DNA of 64,000 nt, taken from Eretmocerus hayati (lineage: Eukaryota; Arthropoda; Insecta; Hymenoptera; Aphelinidae). Location: contig CM056742.1 of assembly GCA_029851415.1 (NCBI GenBank), positions 151,967,121 through 152,031,120 on the forward strand, given 5' to 3'. Positions 1 to 12,472 of this stretch are shown in pieces. The notes beneath the pieces were generated by a model. It saw only the letters and a list, made by a program, of their open reading frames with translations. It was not told the DNA's origin and made no database searches. Made by a program: the position numbers and the translations under genes. Every line of letters starts with the position of its first letter. Position 1 is the first letter of the stretch.

Positions 1-12
1 TCTCAAATCTTA

Positions 13-536
13 AGGTAGTTGTACACTAAAATGCAAAATATACCAGAATGTGACCAAAGTCGGTGAGGATTTTGTTCAAGTGTTAATGAACACCTGTGCA
101 AAATTTCAAAATGATTGACCTTTTTTTTCAGAGTGGTAGTCATCAAAATTCGTCACTTTTAGTATGGCGCTCATGCGGGATCGTCGACTCCCATATAAAC
201 GCAATGTTAAAAGTTGCGGGTATTTGATGGCTACTACTCCGAAACAGAACGGTCAATCATTCTGAAATTTTGCACAGGGGTTCATTAACACTTGAAGTAA
301 ATCCTCCCCAACTTTGGTGATTTTCTGGTATACAGTGGAATTTCCCTCAATGGATACCTCCTATTAGCGGACACCTTTCAATAACGGACAATTTTTTGCG
401 ACCAGCAAAAGTATAATCACAGAAATGAACCTCTGATTAGCGGACACCTCCGGATAGCGAATAGTTTTGATGCAACCAGAGGTGTCAGTGCGACCGGAGA
501 TTTCACTGTATTTTCAGCTTTAGTGTACAACTACCT
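13..536. mobile_element. Foldback (inverted-repeat) element, TA-flanked
   Basis: The ends are inverted copies: AGGTAGTTGTACACTAAA on the left and its complement on the right, with TA on each side. The arms continue inwards (the CACCTGTGCAAAATTTC region pairs with the GAAATTTTGCACAGGGG region). There is no coding capacity. The flanking TA fits a Tc1/mariner-like target duplication. The right arm is interrupted by the 176-bp element at 333-508. Confidence 0.75.
333..508. mobile_element. Pogo/Tigger-like MITE nested in the foldback
   Basis: The termini are CAGTGGAATTTCC and its near complement GGAGATTTCACTG, flanked by TA (331-332 and 509-510). Removing it restores the pairing of the outer element's arm across a single TA. 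Internal AGCGGACACCTC motifs resemble those of pogo/Tigger-type MITEs (family resemblance from memory). It is non-coding and younger than its host element. Confidence 0.7.
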
Positions 537-539
537 TAA

Positions 540-2214
540 ATTGAGGTTGCAAATCTCGAGTCTAAGCTAATCGAGGCCTGCAAAGTCGATCGCTAGAGCA
601 TTCACACATCATAACACTTAACACGTACGATTTAGATACGGGTCACTGCACCTGCTTGAACATTTTCATCAAGATCACGCCCCTATTTCGTAGTGGGTCG
701 CCTCACATATATGTAACATGCAAGGCACGCGTTTAACATTTATGTAGGAAACCTATAGACGTGTGACCCTACGTGTCTATCGTCAAAAATCGTTCGATTA
801 ATCTCGAATACATATACCACGCACGTCGAATTTTGAGATAAATCGCTGCGGGGGTGCATTGGGTACATAAGTAAGCTGTGGCAATTGGCAGCTCGCACCC
901 ATTAGTCTCTGCACCACCAAATATACACCAGTTCACCTATTACTAGTAAAGCTCAAATATATGCGCGCACAGATGGTGGCGGTGGCTCGTTAAGCGGCAC
1001 AACTTGTATTCCATGTATGTATATGTATGTACAGAGCTCAGTGCGTTCAATGTGCGTATAAAATCGGGCCACCCGCGGTTGAGCTCATTGTATATACGTC
1101 TCTATGTATGGATCTGGATGCATCGGGCCGCACGGGGTGCAAAAAGCCAATTCCGCACGCGATTTTCCACGTCGACTGAGCCCACCACCAACGTTTCTTT
1201 TGGTCGATTGAGCAGACTTATATTGTTTGCTGGACGCACCGACTATGTAATCGCCGTTTACTAAATCATTCGCGTATACACGAGCTCATTTGACTTTTAT
1301 GTACACTTTGTGCCTCCGTGAATCAGTTAACACACTTACTTGAGACGTTATCTACAGGATTAGAGGTGCTTGGATGAGTTTGACGAAATATCTGCGCGTG
1401 TGGATTTTGATATAATTTGCGAGTGATGCTTCGAATGCGAACGCGCTCAGTATACTTTATTAAACGTATGTAATATGGGTATGTACACTCGTATCGGCGT
1501 CAATGAATACTTTCCGGAACACTTGAAAGAAATCTATTGGAAGGAGATGTGATGGGCTGTGGTGGCATCACTTTGTTGATAGAGAATTTATTGGGTAGCT
1601 ATCGTCCAAGCAATGAGAGATCACCGAATTATCAGTGGATTACTTTTAAAAAGTATGTTTAGAATATCAGCTCTTTTTGTTTCATTTTTATACGAAGCCA
1701 CTTTGTTTTGTCTATCACTTTCCATAATCTGGATCATCAGGATCATGTAATGTCGAGCCGATACACTTGTTATCAAAATTTTTAAATCCCACGTTCTCTA
1801 AAAGTACGGCATTATTCCGAATATTAAAGATCAGCAAAGCTCAAAAATGATTTCTCAAAAATTAATGTTCCTCATGACCATAGATTCTGTTTCAGTACCA
1901 ATTTTGAGTTTTGCATGATTCGTCTACTACGGAATTTGAATCTTTGTCATATTCGACTATGATCTGATAGAATTGAAGAAATGACCTTGAAACTTTCCAT
2001 GGAATTCATTTTAGCTTGATCTCAGTTCGACATTGGACTCTCGATCCAGAGTTTAATATGTTTTGCAAATTGAGTCGATGGTCAGGTAAAAATGGAATGA
2101 GTTTCATTGCCGTATGCCCCCGAACTAATTAATTTAATGAGTTATCTCGGATAATGTTTGCGTTTTACTTTGAGAAAATGTTGGCGTAGGAGGGCTTGGA
2201 GTGAGGTTGATTTG
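540..2214. other. Gene-free stretch upstream of the homeobox gene
   Basis: No convincing exon, RNA gene or repeat was seen. The reading frames are short and of low-complexity composition. It could hold regulatory DNA or a distant 5' exon of the homeobox gene, but no exon with a matching splice phase could be picked out. Confidence 0.4.
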
Positions 2215-2637
2215 ATTTCATCGAGGGAAACGGAGTGATTAGAATTTTAGGCACAATTGCGCTAAAAAATATACGTGCCCACCGTGCACATAAAATGTGG
2301 CCTATTGGCTCTCATAGCAGTGAGATTTGAGCTTTATATACAATTATATTTGATAAATTTCCCCGACCGAATTCCAAACAAGATCCACCGTGGCGTTGCA
2401 CACTCAAGGAGGTCAAAAAAAGGAAAAAACCACAGGGCACAGACCTGACATTTTGACCTCTATCTTGATGAAATTCTTTCAACGTGACTATGGACCAGAA
2501 ATCTAATGATTGCACTAAAAAGAGCACACAGTTCATCGAAAATTACTTGAGAGATTTTTTCCCAAGCATTATAAGGGTTCGTGCAAGATGCACACATTAT
2601 TTCAAAGTTTCCACAGGACTACTCATATTTTTTAGTT
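2215..2637. repeat. Dispersed repeat, partial copy
   Basis: This stretch is a diverged copy of about 34605-35027. Both share the blocks 'ggctctcatagcagtgag', 'aaaccacagggcacaga' and 'gtttccacaggactactcat' in the same order. At the second locus it is the right half of an element with inverted ends (34106-35027); here only this half is recognisable. It abuts the element starting at 2646. Confidence 0.6.
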
Positions 2638-2811
2638 TCCAACTTACAAGGGGGACCCATGAAGTGCGGGTCACCAAAGCTCGCGAAACTTTTTTCACAG
2701 TCTTGTATCACCTAGAATATGAAGAATCCAGAGTAAGTCTGTCAAATGGGCCCTCTGTCCGAAGTTACAGCCTATGACATTAGCATTGCCCATATAGGCC
2801 CATGTTGAAAA

Positions 2812-2814
<3 letters not shown>

Positions 2815-2860
<46 letters not shown>
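2815..2860. repeat. (AT)n microsatellite
   Basis: An uninterrupted AT dinucleotide tract. A second, shorter AT tract follows the nested element at 3819-3837, as expected if that element entered an AT-rich target. Confidence 0.95.
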
Positions 2861-2865
<5 letters not shown>

Positions 2866-3818
2866 CACTGTACCCAACTTGCCCCCATTAAGCCATTTTC
2901 TTAATAACTTTGGCCCATCTCCATATTTTCCAACGTACCTTAGCTCATTTTAAAGCTTGTCTTGAGACCTTCAAAATAAGTTAAGGTACAATCAATTCGA
3001 ACCAACTGGAGCCAAACTGTTTTAGTTCTCCCAAAAGGTGATTTTTGAGAGTTTACAAAAGTGTGTACCCAACTTGCCCCCATTAAGCATTTTTCTTAAT
3101 AACTTTGGTTTACTTCAACGATTTCCAACGTGCTTTAACTCATTTTGAAGCTTGTTGAAAGACCTTAAAAATGCACTAAAGTACGTCCAAATTGGATCAA
3201 TTGGAGCCAAACTGTCTCAATTCTTCCGAAATAAATGATGGAAATCGGCGATGAAGTGTTTTTATCGCCGTGCACGCACATTTGGAGCTTTTCGGTGGTT
3301 CGAAATACTATATCCGACCTATTTGACGTGATAAACACGTTCTGAGTAGTAAAAAAAGTCTTATTGCACGCCCTTTCGAGATAAACATATGGGGGCATGT
3401 TAAGTACACTCCGATGTTGGCATCCTTGTTTACAAATCGTCTCCGTGTTTTGCACATAAAACAGCTCCATGTTCAAATTTTGCAATTTTGAAAGATGGAT
3501 TCTGAAGGCCTTGAAACAAGGAATCGAATGCGCTAAGATACGTTAAGATTGGTTGAATTAAAAAAATTTGGCGCCGATTTTACTGAACGCAATTCCCTCG
3601 GTGCTTTCTTAGCTAAGCAATCACGAAAAATGAAAAAATCACTTTATATCTTTTGGAGAACCCAGGGATGATTCGGGGTCGATGCAAACTACTTACTTTC
3701 TCATATTTCAACATAACAAACGTGAAAAAAAATTGCCGGGAGGCCAAGGAGTGCCCATCCCCGAGATCGGCATATGGGGGCAAGTTGGGTACAGAGGCAA
3801 GTTGGGTACACTTACCTT
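2861..3818. mobile_element. Nested inverted-repeat element, TGTACCCAACTTGCC ends
   Basis: The left end AAGGTCACTGTACCCAACTT and the right end (complement AAGGTAAGTGTACCCAACTT) are inverted repeats inside an (AT)n tract. The segment TGTACCCAACTTGCCCCC...GCCAAACTGT occurs twice in tandem near the left end (unit about 190 bp, from 2870 and from 3063). A diverged relative fills 47147-49275. No coding sequence was recognised. Confidence 0.65.
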
Positions 3819-4051
3819 ATATATATATATATATATACTGACAATGCTAACGTTTTTGCTTGTAGCTATGAACAGGAAGCTCATTTGACGGAGTTACTCT
3901 GGATTCTTCATATTCTAGGTGGTTCGAGACTGTGAAAAAAGTTTGGTGAGATTTGGTGACCCGCACTTCGTGGGTCCCCCTCGTTAGTTTCAGCATGAAA
4001 ATGGAATCCCAAATCCTGTTGAAATCCCAACACTTCATCGCACTCGATTAA

Positions 4052-6034
<1,983 letters not shown>

Positions 6035-6156
6035 CCAATGCCTTTGCGCGCTCTCGCATCTTGCGGAAGTAGCGGCGACGTCGAAGTAGTGCAATCAATG
6101 GCTGGTGCGGCTTACCGAGGAGTTTACAACGCATGAGCTGATCAAGAGTAGTATAA

Positions 6157-6162
6157 AATAAA
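6157..6162 (+). terminator. Candidate poly(A) signal (AATAAA)
   Basis: The first AATAAA after the homeobox stop codon, about 123 bp downstream. Later AATAAA-like hexamers exist, so the true 3' end may lie further on. Confidence 0.4.
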
Positions 6163-8273
6163 TCGTCTTTCTTTTGGGAAATCTTTTTGAAACGTGGCAG
6201 GCTCAAGACGAATTTGGTGTGGCGAGTTTACGAATGTTCTTGCAGTTTCAATACTTGGAGTAATTTCTCTGGGTTCTCGCTCGATACGAGCAGAGACGAT
6301 TTTGAGCAAGGTTATTTCCACAATTGATTTTTGATTTTTGTTTCTATTCTTTATTCATGGTTTTACTTGAATTTACTACGGAATTTTATCAAAAACATTT
6401 TTTATTCGGGTAATGACGGTAAATATAAACTTCAGGGGTAGAAAAGCTTCAAGAACCCTAGAGCAAACTATCCAAACCGTAATGAAATGGAATTCGTAAT
6501 TCGATTTGGGGTTTATTTATGGTTTTGAGTCTCGACACGGTGTGGCAACCCATTAACTTTCCAGCGGGCTACATTGAGGCACTGCTAGGCCAGGTTTTCT
6601 CTCCCAGGTTTCATAAAATTCTTCATTGCAGTCAGTCCTCGAAATTCCATTTTTTCTATAGTATACTCAAGTCAATCATTCGTTTTCTCTCCGCGAGTGA
6701 TCCGTTGAGTCAGCCAGATATCCCGTATTAATAAGATAAATCAAGCCAAATTCTTGCTGTTTCTTCCAGTTAGTCGATTTACAGAAAAGCCTACTTTATG
6801 AATGAATCAATCGTTGTTACTTACCTATTCATCACAAATGTATGTAAATCGCTCATATGATTATTACTGGTTCTTCAAGATCTAAAAGGATAGAATTCAG
6901 ACTATTTTGGATTCCGCCTATGAAATATCTGCGAAAAGATGAAGGATAGAATATTCTGCGGGTGTTTTATCAAGTTGATTTTGTGGCAAGTCAAAATTAA
7001 TTTTGATTACAGACTTTGAACAACTCAATGATCACACGGTGAACAAACAATGTAAATATGTAAAAATTTAATATTCTAGTCGAAATTGTCTCTGGTATCT
7101 CACGAGTAATTCAAGTCAATTTAAATCTTATGCGAGTTTTTCGCAGCGAGACTTACTTATAAGAATTCTTATTCTGCGACAGGTGTTTGAAATTGTATAT
7201 AAAGAATTTTCAAACTGAATATTCTCACTAATGGGTTGACTGGAAGAAATGTTTACCAATTCCAAAACGATGAGAAAATATCGCCGCAGTCTCAACGCTG
7301 ATATCAAATCATTCGATCAATTGTAGAGAAGTTTGAATTTATAGTAATATACTAGGATCAAGAAATCTGAACCCCTCGCACAAATCTATCGGCTAATCTG
7401 TTTTGGCCACAAGTCATCACAAAGATCCTCTGTACAATTCAAATATTATAATGAATAATTACGCGTTATAATGGCATTGATGCAACCATGTATTTATAAA
7501 ATAATAAATTGTGCAATATTGATAAGTAAGTCGTGAAGAGTTAGTCTTCTTTATTGTAAAACAGTGAACGAATTGATCAATAAAAGAACGTAAGGACATT
7601 GTTCGAGTAATCAATGAGTTAGCGATGTAAGATTTGATTCCCGTACACACATGATAAAGTGCGGCAAGGAATCGTGTGAATTTTGACCCTTGCACAGACA
7701 AACAAATAAAGTAATAATGAAGTCTATGCAAAGGGCAGAAAACAAGTTTTCGAATTCAATTGGCCGTAACCTCTTGAAACCAGTATATAGTACTCCCTCT
7801 TGACTTCCAAGTCTACCCTTAGCAAAGTCGACGTGTGTCCATGCATACACTTACGCGAATCAAAATAATACAATGCTTATGAATAGAGGCCATACGTTGG
7901 TGGTGTTGTTGAAACAATCGCCACGTGTCTATTATCATGTGAGGGTATCAGGATAATGGTAAGAGCTCTCGATGTTCAATTAGGAGAAAGTGATACAATA
8001 CTTTGGAGAAGTGAGATGCATTAGTATTTGTTGAGATCATAATTTGATGATCAATCGATTCCTTGATCATGATACATAGCTTATTTGTGAATTCTCTCTA
8101 ACACACTTTTCAGATAGAGTTCACTTTTTGAATTCTTGCATCTTTCCCTTTGGAACAAAAAACTAGAGCATACGTTCTAAATTTTTCCACCGACCGTAAA
8201 CAGACGCCGCACTGTTTCAGTGAAATGAAAAAAAACCAACATTATTTTCGGTGAATTTGTATAAAAAACACAT
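6163..8273. other. Gene-free AT-rich stretch
   Basis: No exon, RNA gene or clear repeat was recognised. Part may be 3' UTR of the homeobox gene. Confidence 0.4.
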
Positions 8274-8888
8274 GGAAAATATTGGTTCTTCGGGAAAACT
8301 TGTTCGGAGGTAATTTGTAGATCTTTAAACGATCTACAAAATTGGTTCACTCACTTTTTCCCGTCAAATGCATCCTTTTGGAGTTATTCTTGATCTAAGT
8401 TATAATCGAATTTGTTTGAATAAATTCGCTAAAATTGTTAATAACGGGTTCAAATTATTTTTCCTAGGTAATTGAGTCAATTTTGGGAAGAAAAAGTCTC
8501 TTTTTTTCCTAAGTTTGATCGTTTTCGAGTAATGAAAAGAGCAAATTTCGCGACTTCTAATCCTCAATGAGGTGCTTTCATGGCAGCACTTTGACTTGGA
8601 AGTTGCGAAATCTGCTTGTTCTTATTACTCGAAAACGATCAAATTTAGGAAAAAATACTAAGAGACCTTTTCGTTTCAAAACTGATTCAATTACCTAGGA
8701 AAAATAATTTGAACCCGTCATAAACAATTTTAGCGAATTTATTCAAACAAATTTGATTATAACTTAGATCAAGAATAACTCCGAAAGGATGCATTTTACG
8801 GGAATAAATGTATGAACCAATCTTGTAGATCGTTCAGAGATCTATAAATTACCTAGGCATAAGTTTTCTCGAAAACCCAATATTTTCC
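8274..8888. mobile_element. 615-bp imperfect palindrome (foldback element)
   Basis: The two arms of about 280 bp are inverted copies. The left arm contains TTGATCTAAGTTATAATC, GAATAAATTCGCTAAAATTG and TTTTCGAGTAAT; the right arm has their complements in reverse order. The centre lies near 8580. Non-coding. Confidence 0.7.
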
Positions 8889-9620
8889 GACTTATAATGG
8901 AAAAACCGAAAAAGATCGAAAATGCATGTTTTTATTGTTTATTTATGCCTTCCACAATATTTTAACAATGATTCTCATTATTATTGATGATTGGATGTGC
9001 CATCTATCATTTGAGCCCAGAACTGAGGGGTTCGGAAGAGTTTAGCCGGTTAGTGAAAGTTTCGTCAAGATCCAGGACCCGCAAGGTTGGTGCTCCCCTC
9101 GTTAGTCAGAAACCAAAACCAGAATATTCAAAATTCTTTATCAAAAAGCGAATTTATAACTTTTTGCGTATCTTTTTGAATACAATCAAATAGTAATTTC
9201 CTACATTATAGCTTCATCCATAGGGATCACCTGGTAATCCTGCCCACGTCTGCCAAAAAAGCACAGTGAGTTGGAAAGATAAATTTTCAATTTTTCGAAT
9301 GCGTTATTCCAATTTCATTCGAGACCCCTCATTTTTGTGAATACAAGTTTGAAATTACTCATAGTAAATTGGGTCATTCGTCTCTAAAACTAGCTACCTA
9401 CGCATCATGACATGTAAAAAAGTGTGTAATGGGGGAAAAAATTAACGAAGCGACTATTTTTCAACGAGTCTAAGGGGATGAAGACGAAGTAGAAGAGATG
9501 TGGTAAGTCACGAGTCGATGGAGATTCGAAACTGCACGAGTGAGACAGACAGAGCTCAGCGGGACATCTTTATCCGTGCTCGAGCTGATTCGAATAGAAG
9601 CGATCCCTTTACGAATACAC
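8889..9620. other. Gene-free stretch before the peptide-gene promoter
   Basis: Mostly featureless. Around 9060-9105 there is a weak resemblance to the right end of the ACAAGGGGGACCC element family, too diverged to call. Confidence 0.35.
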
Positions 9621-9650
9621 TATATAAAGTGATCCGAGATTCGTAACAGT
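9621..9650 (+). promoter_or_regulatory. TATA box plus CAGT initiator
   Basis: TATATAAA (9621-9628) is followed about 20 bp later by AACAGTTT, an arthropod-type initiator. The expected start site near 9648 would leave a short leader before the peptide reading frame at 9740. This spacing is typical of strong TATA-driven insect genes for small secreted products. Confidence 0.5.
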
Positions 9651-9739
9651 TTCACAAATTTTCGTACGAGCGCTTTTGCACACAAAAAATGGAACAAGAC
9701 TTGAGTGTTGGCACGTGCCGGGGTAAGCACCAACATCCT

Positions 9740-10079
9740 ATGGGTGCGTGGATTTTCCTAATATGCGGTCCGCTGATGTTTGGTAATTGTGCACGCGCTA
9801 CCCGGACCGAAGTCTCGGGCAGCTTCGGGAGAATACTCGCGTGGGGCATGCCTCCTATCTCCAATCCTTCAAAGTCTACAATGTTTCTTCTTGCTTCCAG
9901 CGGAGAAAACACCATTCGTGAGAACGGCTCGAAAAAGCATGTTCTCTGTTTCCAGCAAGAAAGTAGTATATGCACCTCGTTCGGAAAAGCATCTGTTCCG
10001 CAACTCGGTACATAATATACGCGATGACTTGGAATTAAAAAGATTGCATTCAATAAGCCGGTGGTATCGCGATTTGTGA
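9740..10079 (+). CDS. Candidate small secreted peptide precursor (two exons)
   Basis: I do not recognise this gene. Proposed exons: 9740-9782 and 9901-10079. The donor is TTTG|GTAATT; the acceptor follows a strong pyrimidine tract (TTTCTTCTTGCTTCCAG). Both are phase 1. The 73-aa product starts with a short hydrophobic segment, MGAWIFLICGPLMFA, that looks like a signal peptide. A Lys/Arg-rich mature part follows, with dibasic sites (RK, KK, KR) and the C-terminus SRWYRDL. An in-frame upstream ATG at 9689 would add 17 residues. The TATA/initiator pair lies about 90-120 bp upstream. It could be a neuropeptide-like or other secreted peptide; no known family motif was seen. An alternative is chance splicing signals in non-coding DNA. 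Confidence 0.4.
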
Positions 10080-10269
10080 TGGAAATATCAAGTTGCATTG
10101 AATATTGTTTTCCGTATAAATCACTAACTGGGAATAATTGCTCGCAATACTCCGTAGCTGTAGAGTAGAAATCTAGAAATTGAACGGTATTATGCAGACG
10201 AGAAGTTCACGGATCTCGCTGCATCGAGAACTCGAAAATGCGTTTGATTTTTCAAGTTCTTCTATACCC

Positions 10270-11205
10270 TGATCACACACCTCGCTTCAAGCTGCGATGA
10301 GTATTAAAAAACTGACGCCAAAATCCACCTATCGGGTGTTCTTCAGGAGATCCCACACAGTAAGGATCCGTTGCGACCTAAATCATATCGGTTCACGCCT
10401 CAAAACGGCGAGTGAAATTTTCCCGCGTATAAGTATTGGAGGCCCATTTCGATAAATTGGCGATTTTGACATAGTTCCTAATTAATCTTTTGATAAGTCA
10501 GAAACGGCCCGTTTTATCGAAAAATGTGTAAAGAAACTCATTGTAGAGCTTTCAAAAATCTAAAGAAACTTGCCCTGTAAATTTCTCAAATGATGCGTCC
10601 ACTTCGACTTGTGAGGCGTTTTTAATCGAAGTTTCATGGATTTTGAAATATTTCATGCCTCAAATTCCATATTCCTCACCATTGCAATGTTGGAGCATGA
10701 TACAGGGAACTTTTCCTCATAAGTTATCGAGATTCTGCTTAATCAGGCTCAAGGAAATCTTCCAGCATTCTATAATATGTTGAAAATATGAAGTTCGACA
10801 CAGATGTACCATGAAAATCTTTAAAAATCCAGGAAACTTGTAATCAAGACGCCTCACAACTCAAAGTAGGAGCATCGTTTGAGAAACTTTCAGGGCATGA
10901 TTTTGTATATCTTGAAAGTTCTACAAAAAGTTTCTCTACACATTTTTCGATAAAACGGGCCGTTTTTGAGTCATCAAAAGATTAATGAGGGAACATGGCA
11001 AGATCGCAAATTTTTCGAAATGGGCCTGGATATAATTAGACACGGAAAAAATGATTTTACTCGCCATTTTTAAGCGTCAACCGATACGATTTAGGTCTAA
11101 ACGGATCTTTACTGTGTAGGATTTCCTGAAAAACACCTCACAGATGGATTTTGGTGTCAGTTTAGTGGTACTTACCGCAGCTTGAACCGAGGTGTGATGA
11201 TCCAA
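10270..11205. mobile_element. 936-bp foldback element
   Basis: The outer ends are inverted: CACACCTCGCTTCAAGCTGC on the left, GCAGCTTGAACCGAGGTGTG on the right. Further inverted blocks follow (CCAAAATCCACC, AACGGCCCGTTTTATCGAAA, GTGAGGCGTT). The centre is near 10740. No coding capacity. CAAGTTCT occurs just outside both ends and might be a target duplication, but the left copy is offset by about 12 bp. Confidence 0.75.
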
Positions 11206-12443
11206 GTTCTCATAAACAGTAATCGAATCAAATGAATGGCTAATATGTGGTCGACTCAGGAATCATTTATTCGAACCCGAGGAAAAGTTAGAGAATACAG
11301 TATTTGATAGCTCAATTTTCACTCTTTCTAGGTAATAAAAGACTTGACTCGATCCGAGTGCGAGTGCCGATAATGCGTTTCGAATGAATGAAAATTTTTA
11401 ATTGTAATTTAGCGACATTGAGAGGTTGAACGAAGCTGAAAATGCATCAGTTTACAGGACGGTTGGCCAACCATAGACTACTTCATTGGGCTAGATACAC
11501 ACGCATAAAAGCGAAATCTCTAAAAATAGAGGAGGCAATCGCAATGAAAAACAGAGGTTCCGACTTCAGCATACGAATAGATTTAGAAGTTTAAGGCCCG
11601 AATTTATAGTCGTAATCCGAAGTCTGGATAAGCTAATCCGAGGCGCCGCAGTCGCCAAACCTCATAGAATCGCGAACTCGCCAAACCGATTGTGGCGCCT
11701 CGAATTAGCTTATCCGGCCTCCGGATTACGACTATAAATTCGGGCCTTAGAGTTGCCACGATCAAGTTTGACCGTTTAGACGGTGCCATGTTTTGATTTG
11801 GTCCTCTAATACTCAATTCGAGTATATGATTTGTACGAGCGCAAGTTTGTTTCAAGCTCAGCATTAGCCCCAACTGTACTTACGTGACCAAGAAACTTTT
11901 TCGATACATCATGATCTCATTAGCCATTGGACGCAAGTTGAAGATTGCATCGACCCAAAGATTTCTGTCTTGTTAATATAGAATAAGTTGATCGATTAAG
12001 CATAAGTCTTGAAAGTGTGTTTCGCTAGCACACTATGACTAGGCATGAAGACTTTAAACAGAGAATCACGTATGCAATTCATGGAGATGATATGAACAGA
12101 TCTCGATACGTCAACATGCAACTGAAATAAATCGGGAGGCTAGGGGTGTACTCGTTGTAGAACCTCAAAATCAACGCACCTGTTTCACTCTCCACCTTAA
12201 ACTCATTTTACATCGATGAAGAGATGGCAAATAGTCAGTCAGCTTTCAAATGGCTCATCATGATTCAGATAACAAGGTGCACGAAATCAAATCTTTCGAC
12301 ATCTACACTGATTGAAATGATCAATGACCGATAAGAAAAACAATCAACAGCTCTAAAATTCAGAATGGGAAGAGATGGAACGTTCGGGTTGAAGTGTGCT
12401 TCAAAGAATAATACCAGAGGAATTAAGTGCAAAAATTTTCTTC
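11206..12443. other. Gene-free stretch containing one MITE
   Basis: Apart from the MITE at 11594-11747, nothing was recognised between the foldback element and the 3' end of RpL3. Confidence 0.4.
11594..11747. mobile_element. 154-bp MITE, TA target duplication
   Basis: The termini AGGCCCGAATTTATAGTCGT and its complement are perfect inverted repeats flanked by TA (11592-11593 and 11748-11749). Inner inverted blocks (GGATAAGCTAATCCG against GAATTAGCTTATCCG) make nearly the whole element fold on itself. Confidence 0.85.
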
Positions 12444-12449
12444 TTTAAT
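12444..12449 (-). terminator. Candidate poly(A) signal (ATTAAA) of RpL3
   Basis: ATTAAA on the minus strand, about 24 bp beyond the RpL3 stop codon. This would give the very short 3' UTR usual for ribosomal protein genes. Confidence 0.45.
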
Positions 12450-12472
12450 AATCAACATACAAAGTATGAAGA

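Larger units (their letters stand above)
2646..3984. mobile_element. MITE with ACAAGGGGGACCC ends, split by a nested insertion
   Basis: The outer terminal inverted repeats begin ACAAGGGGGACCC and continue as GTGCGGGTCACCAAA. The same element occurs uninterrupted at 59383-59697 (315 bp). Comparison shows an extra ~1 kb here between the GAAAAGTGATAT and CTGACAATGCTAAC blocks, made of (AT)n tracts and a second inverted-repeat element. The right end is only 70 bp before the first coding ATG of the homeobox gene. Confidence 0.8.

Noticed and set aside
1004..1264. 86-codon frame upstream of the homeobox gene
   Set aside because: Repeated TATG runs give MYSMYVYV; no splice link in phase with the homeobox exon.
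9652..10098. 148-codon open frame on the minus strand opposite the peptide candidate
   Set aside because: No promoter, no splice support and unusual composition; the plus strand carries the TATA/initiator, signal peptide and matched splice sites.
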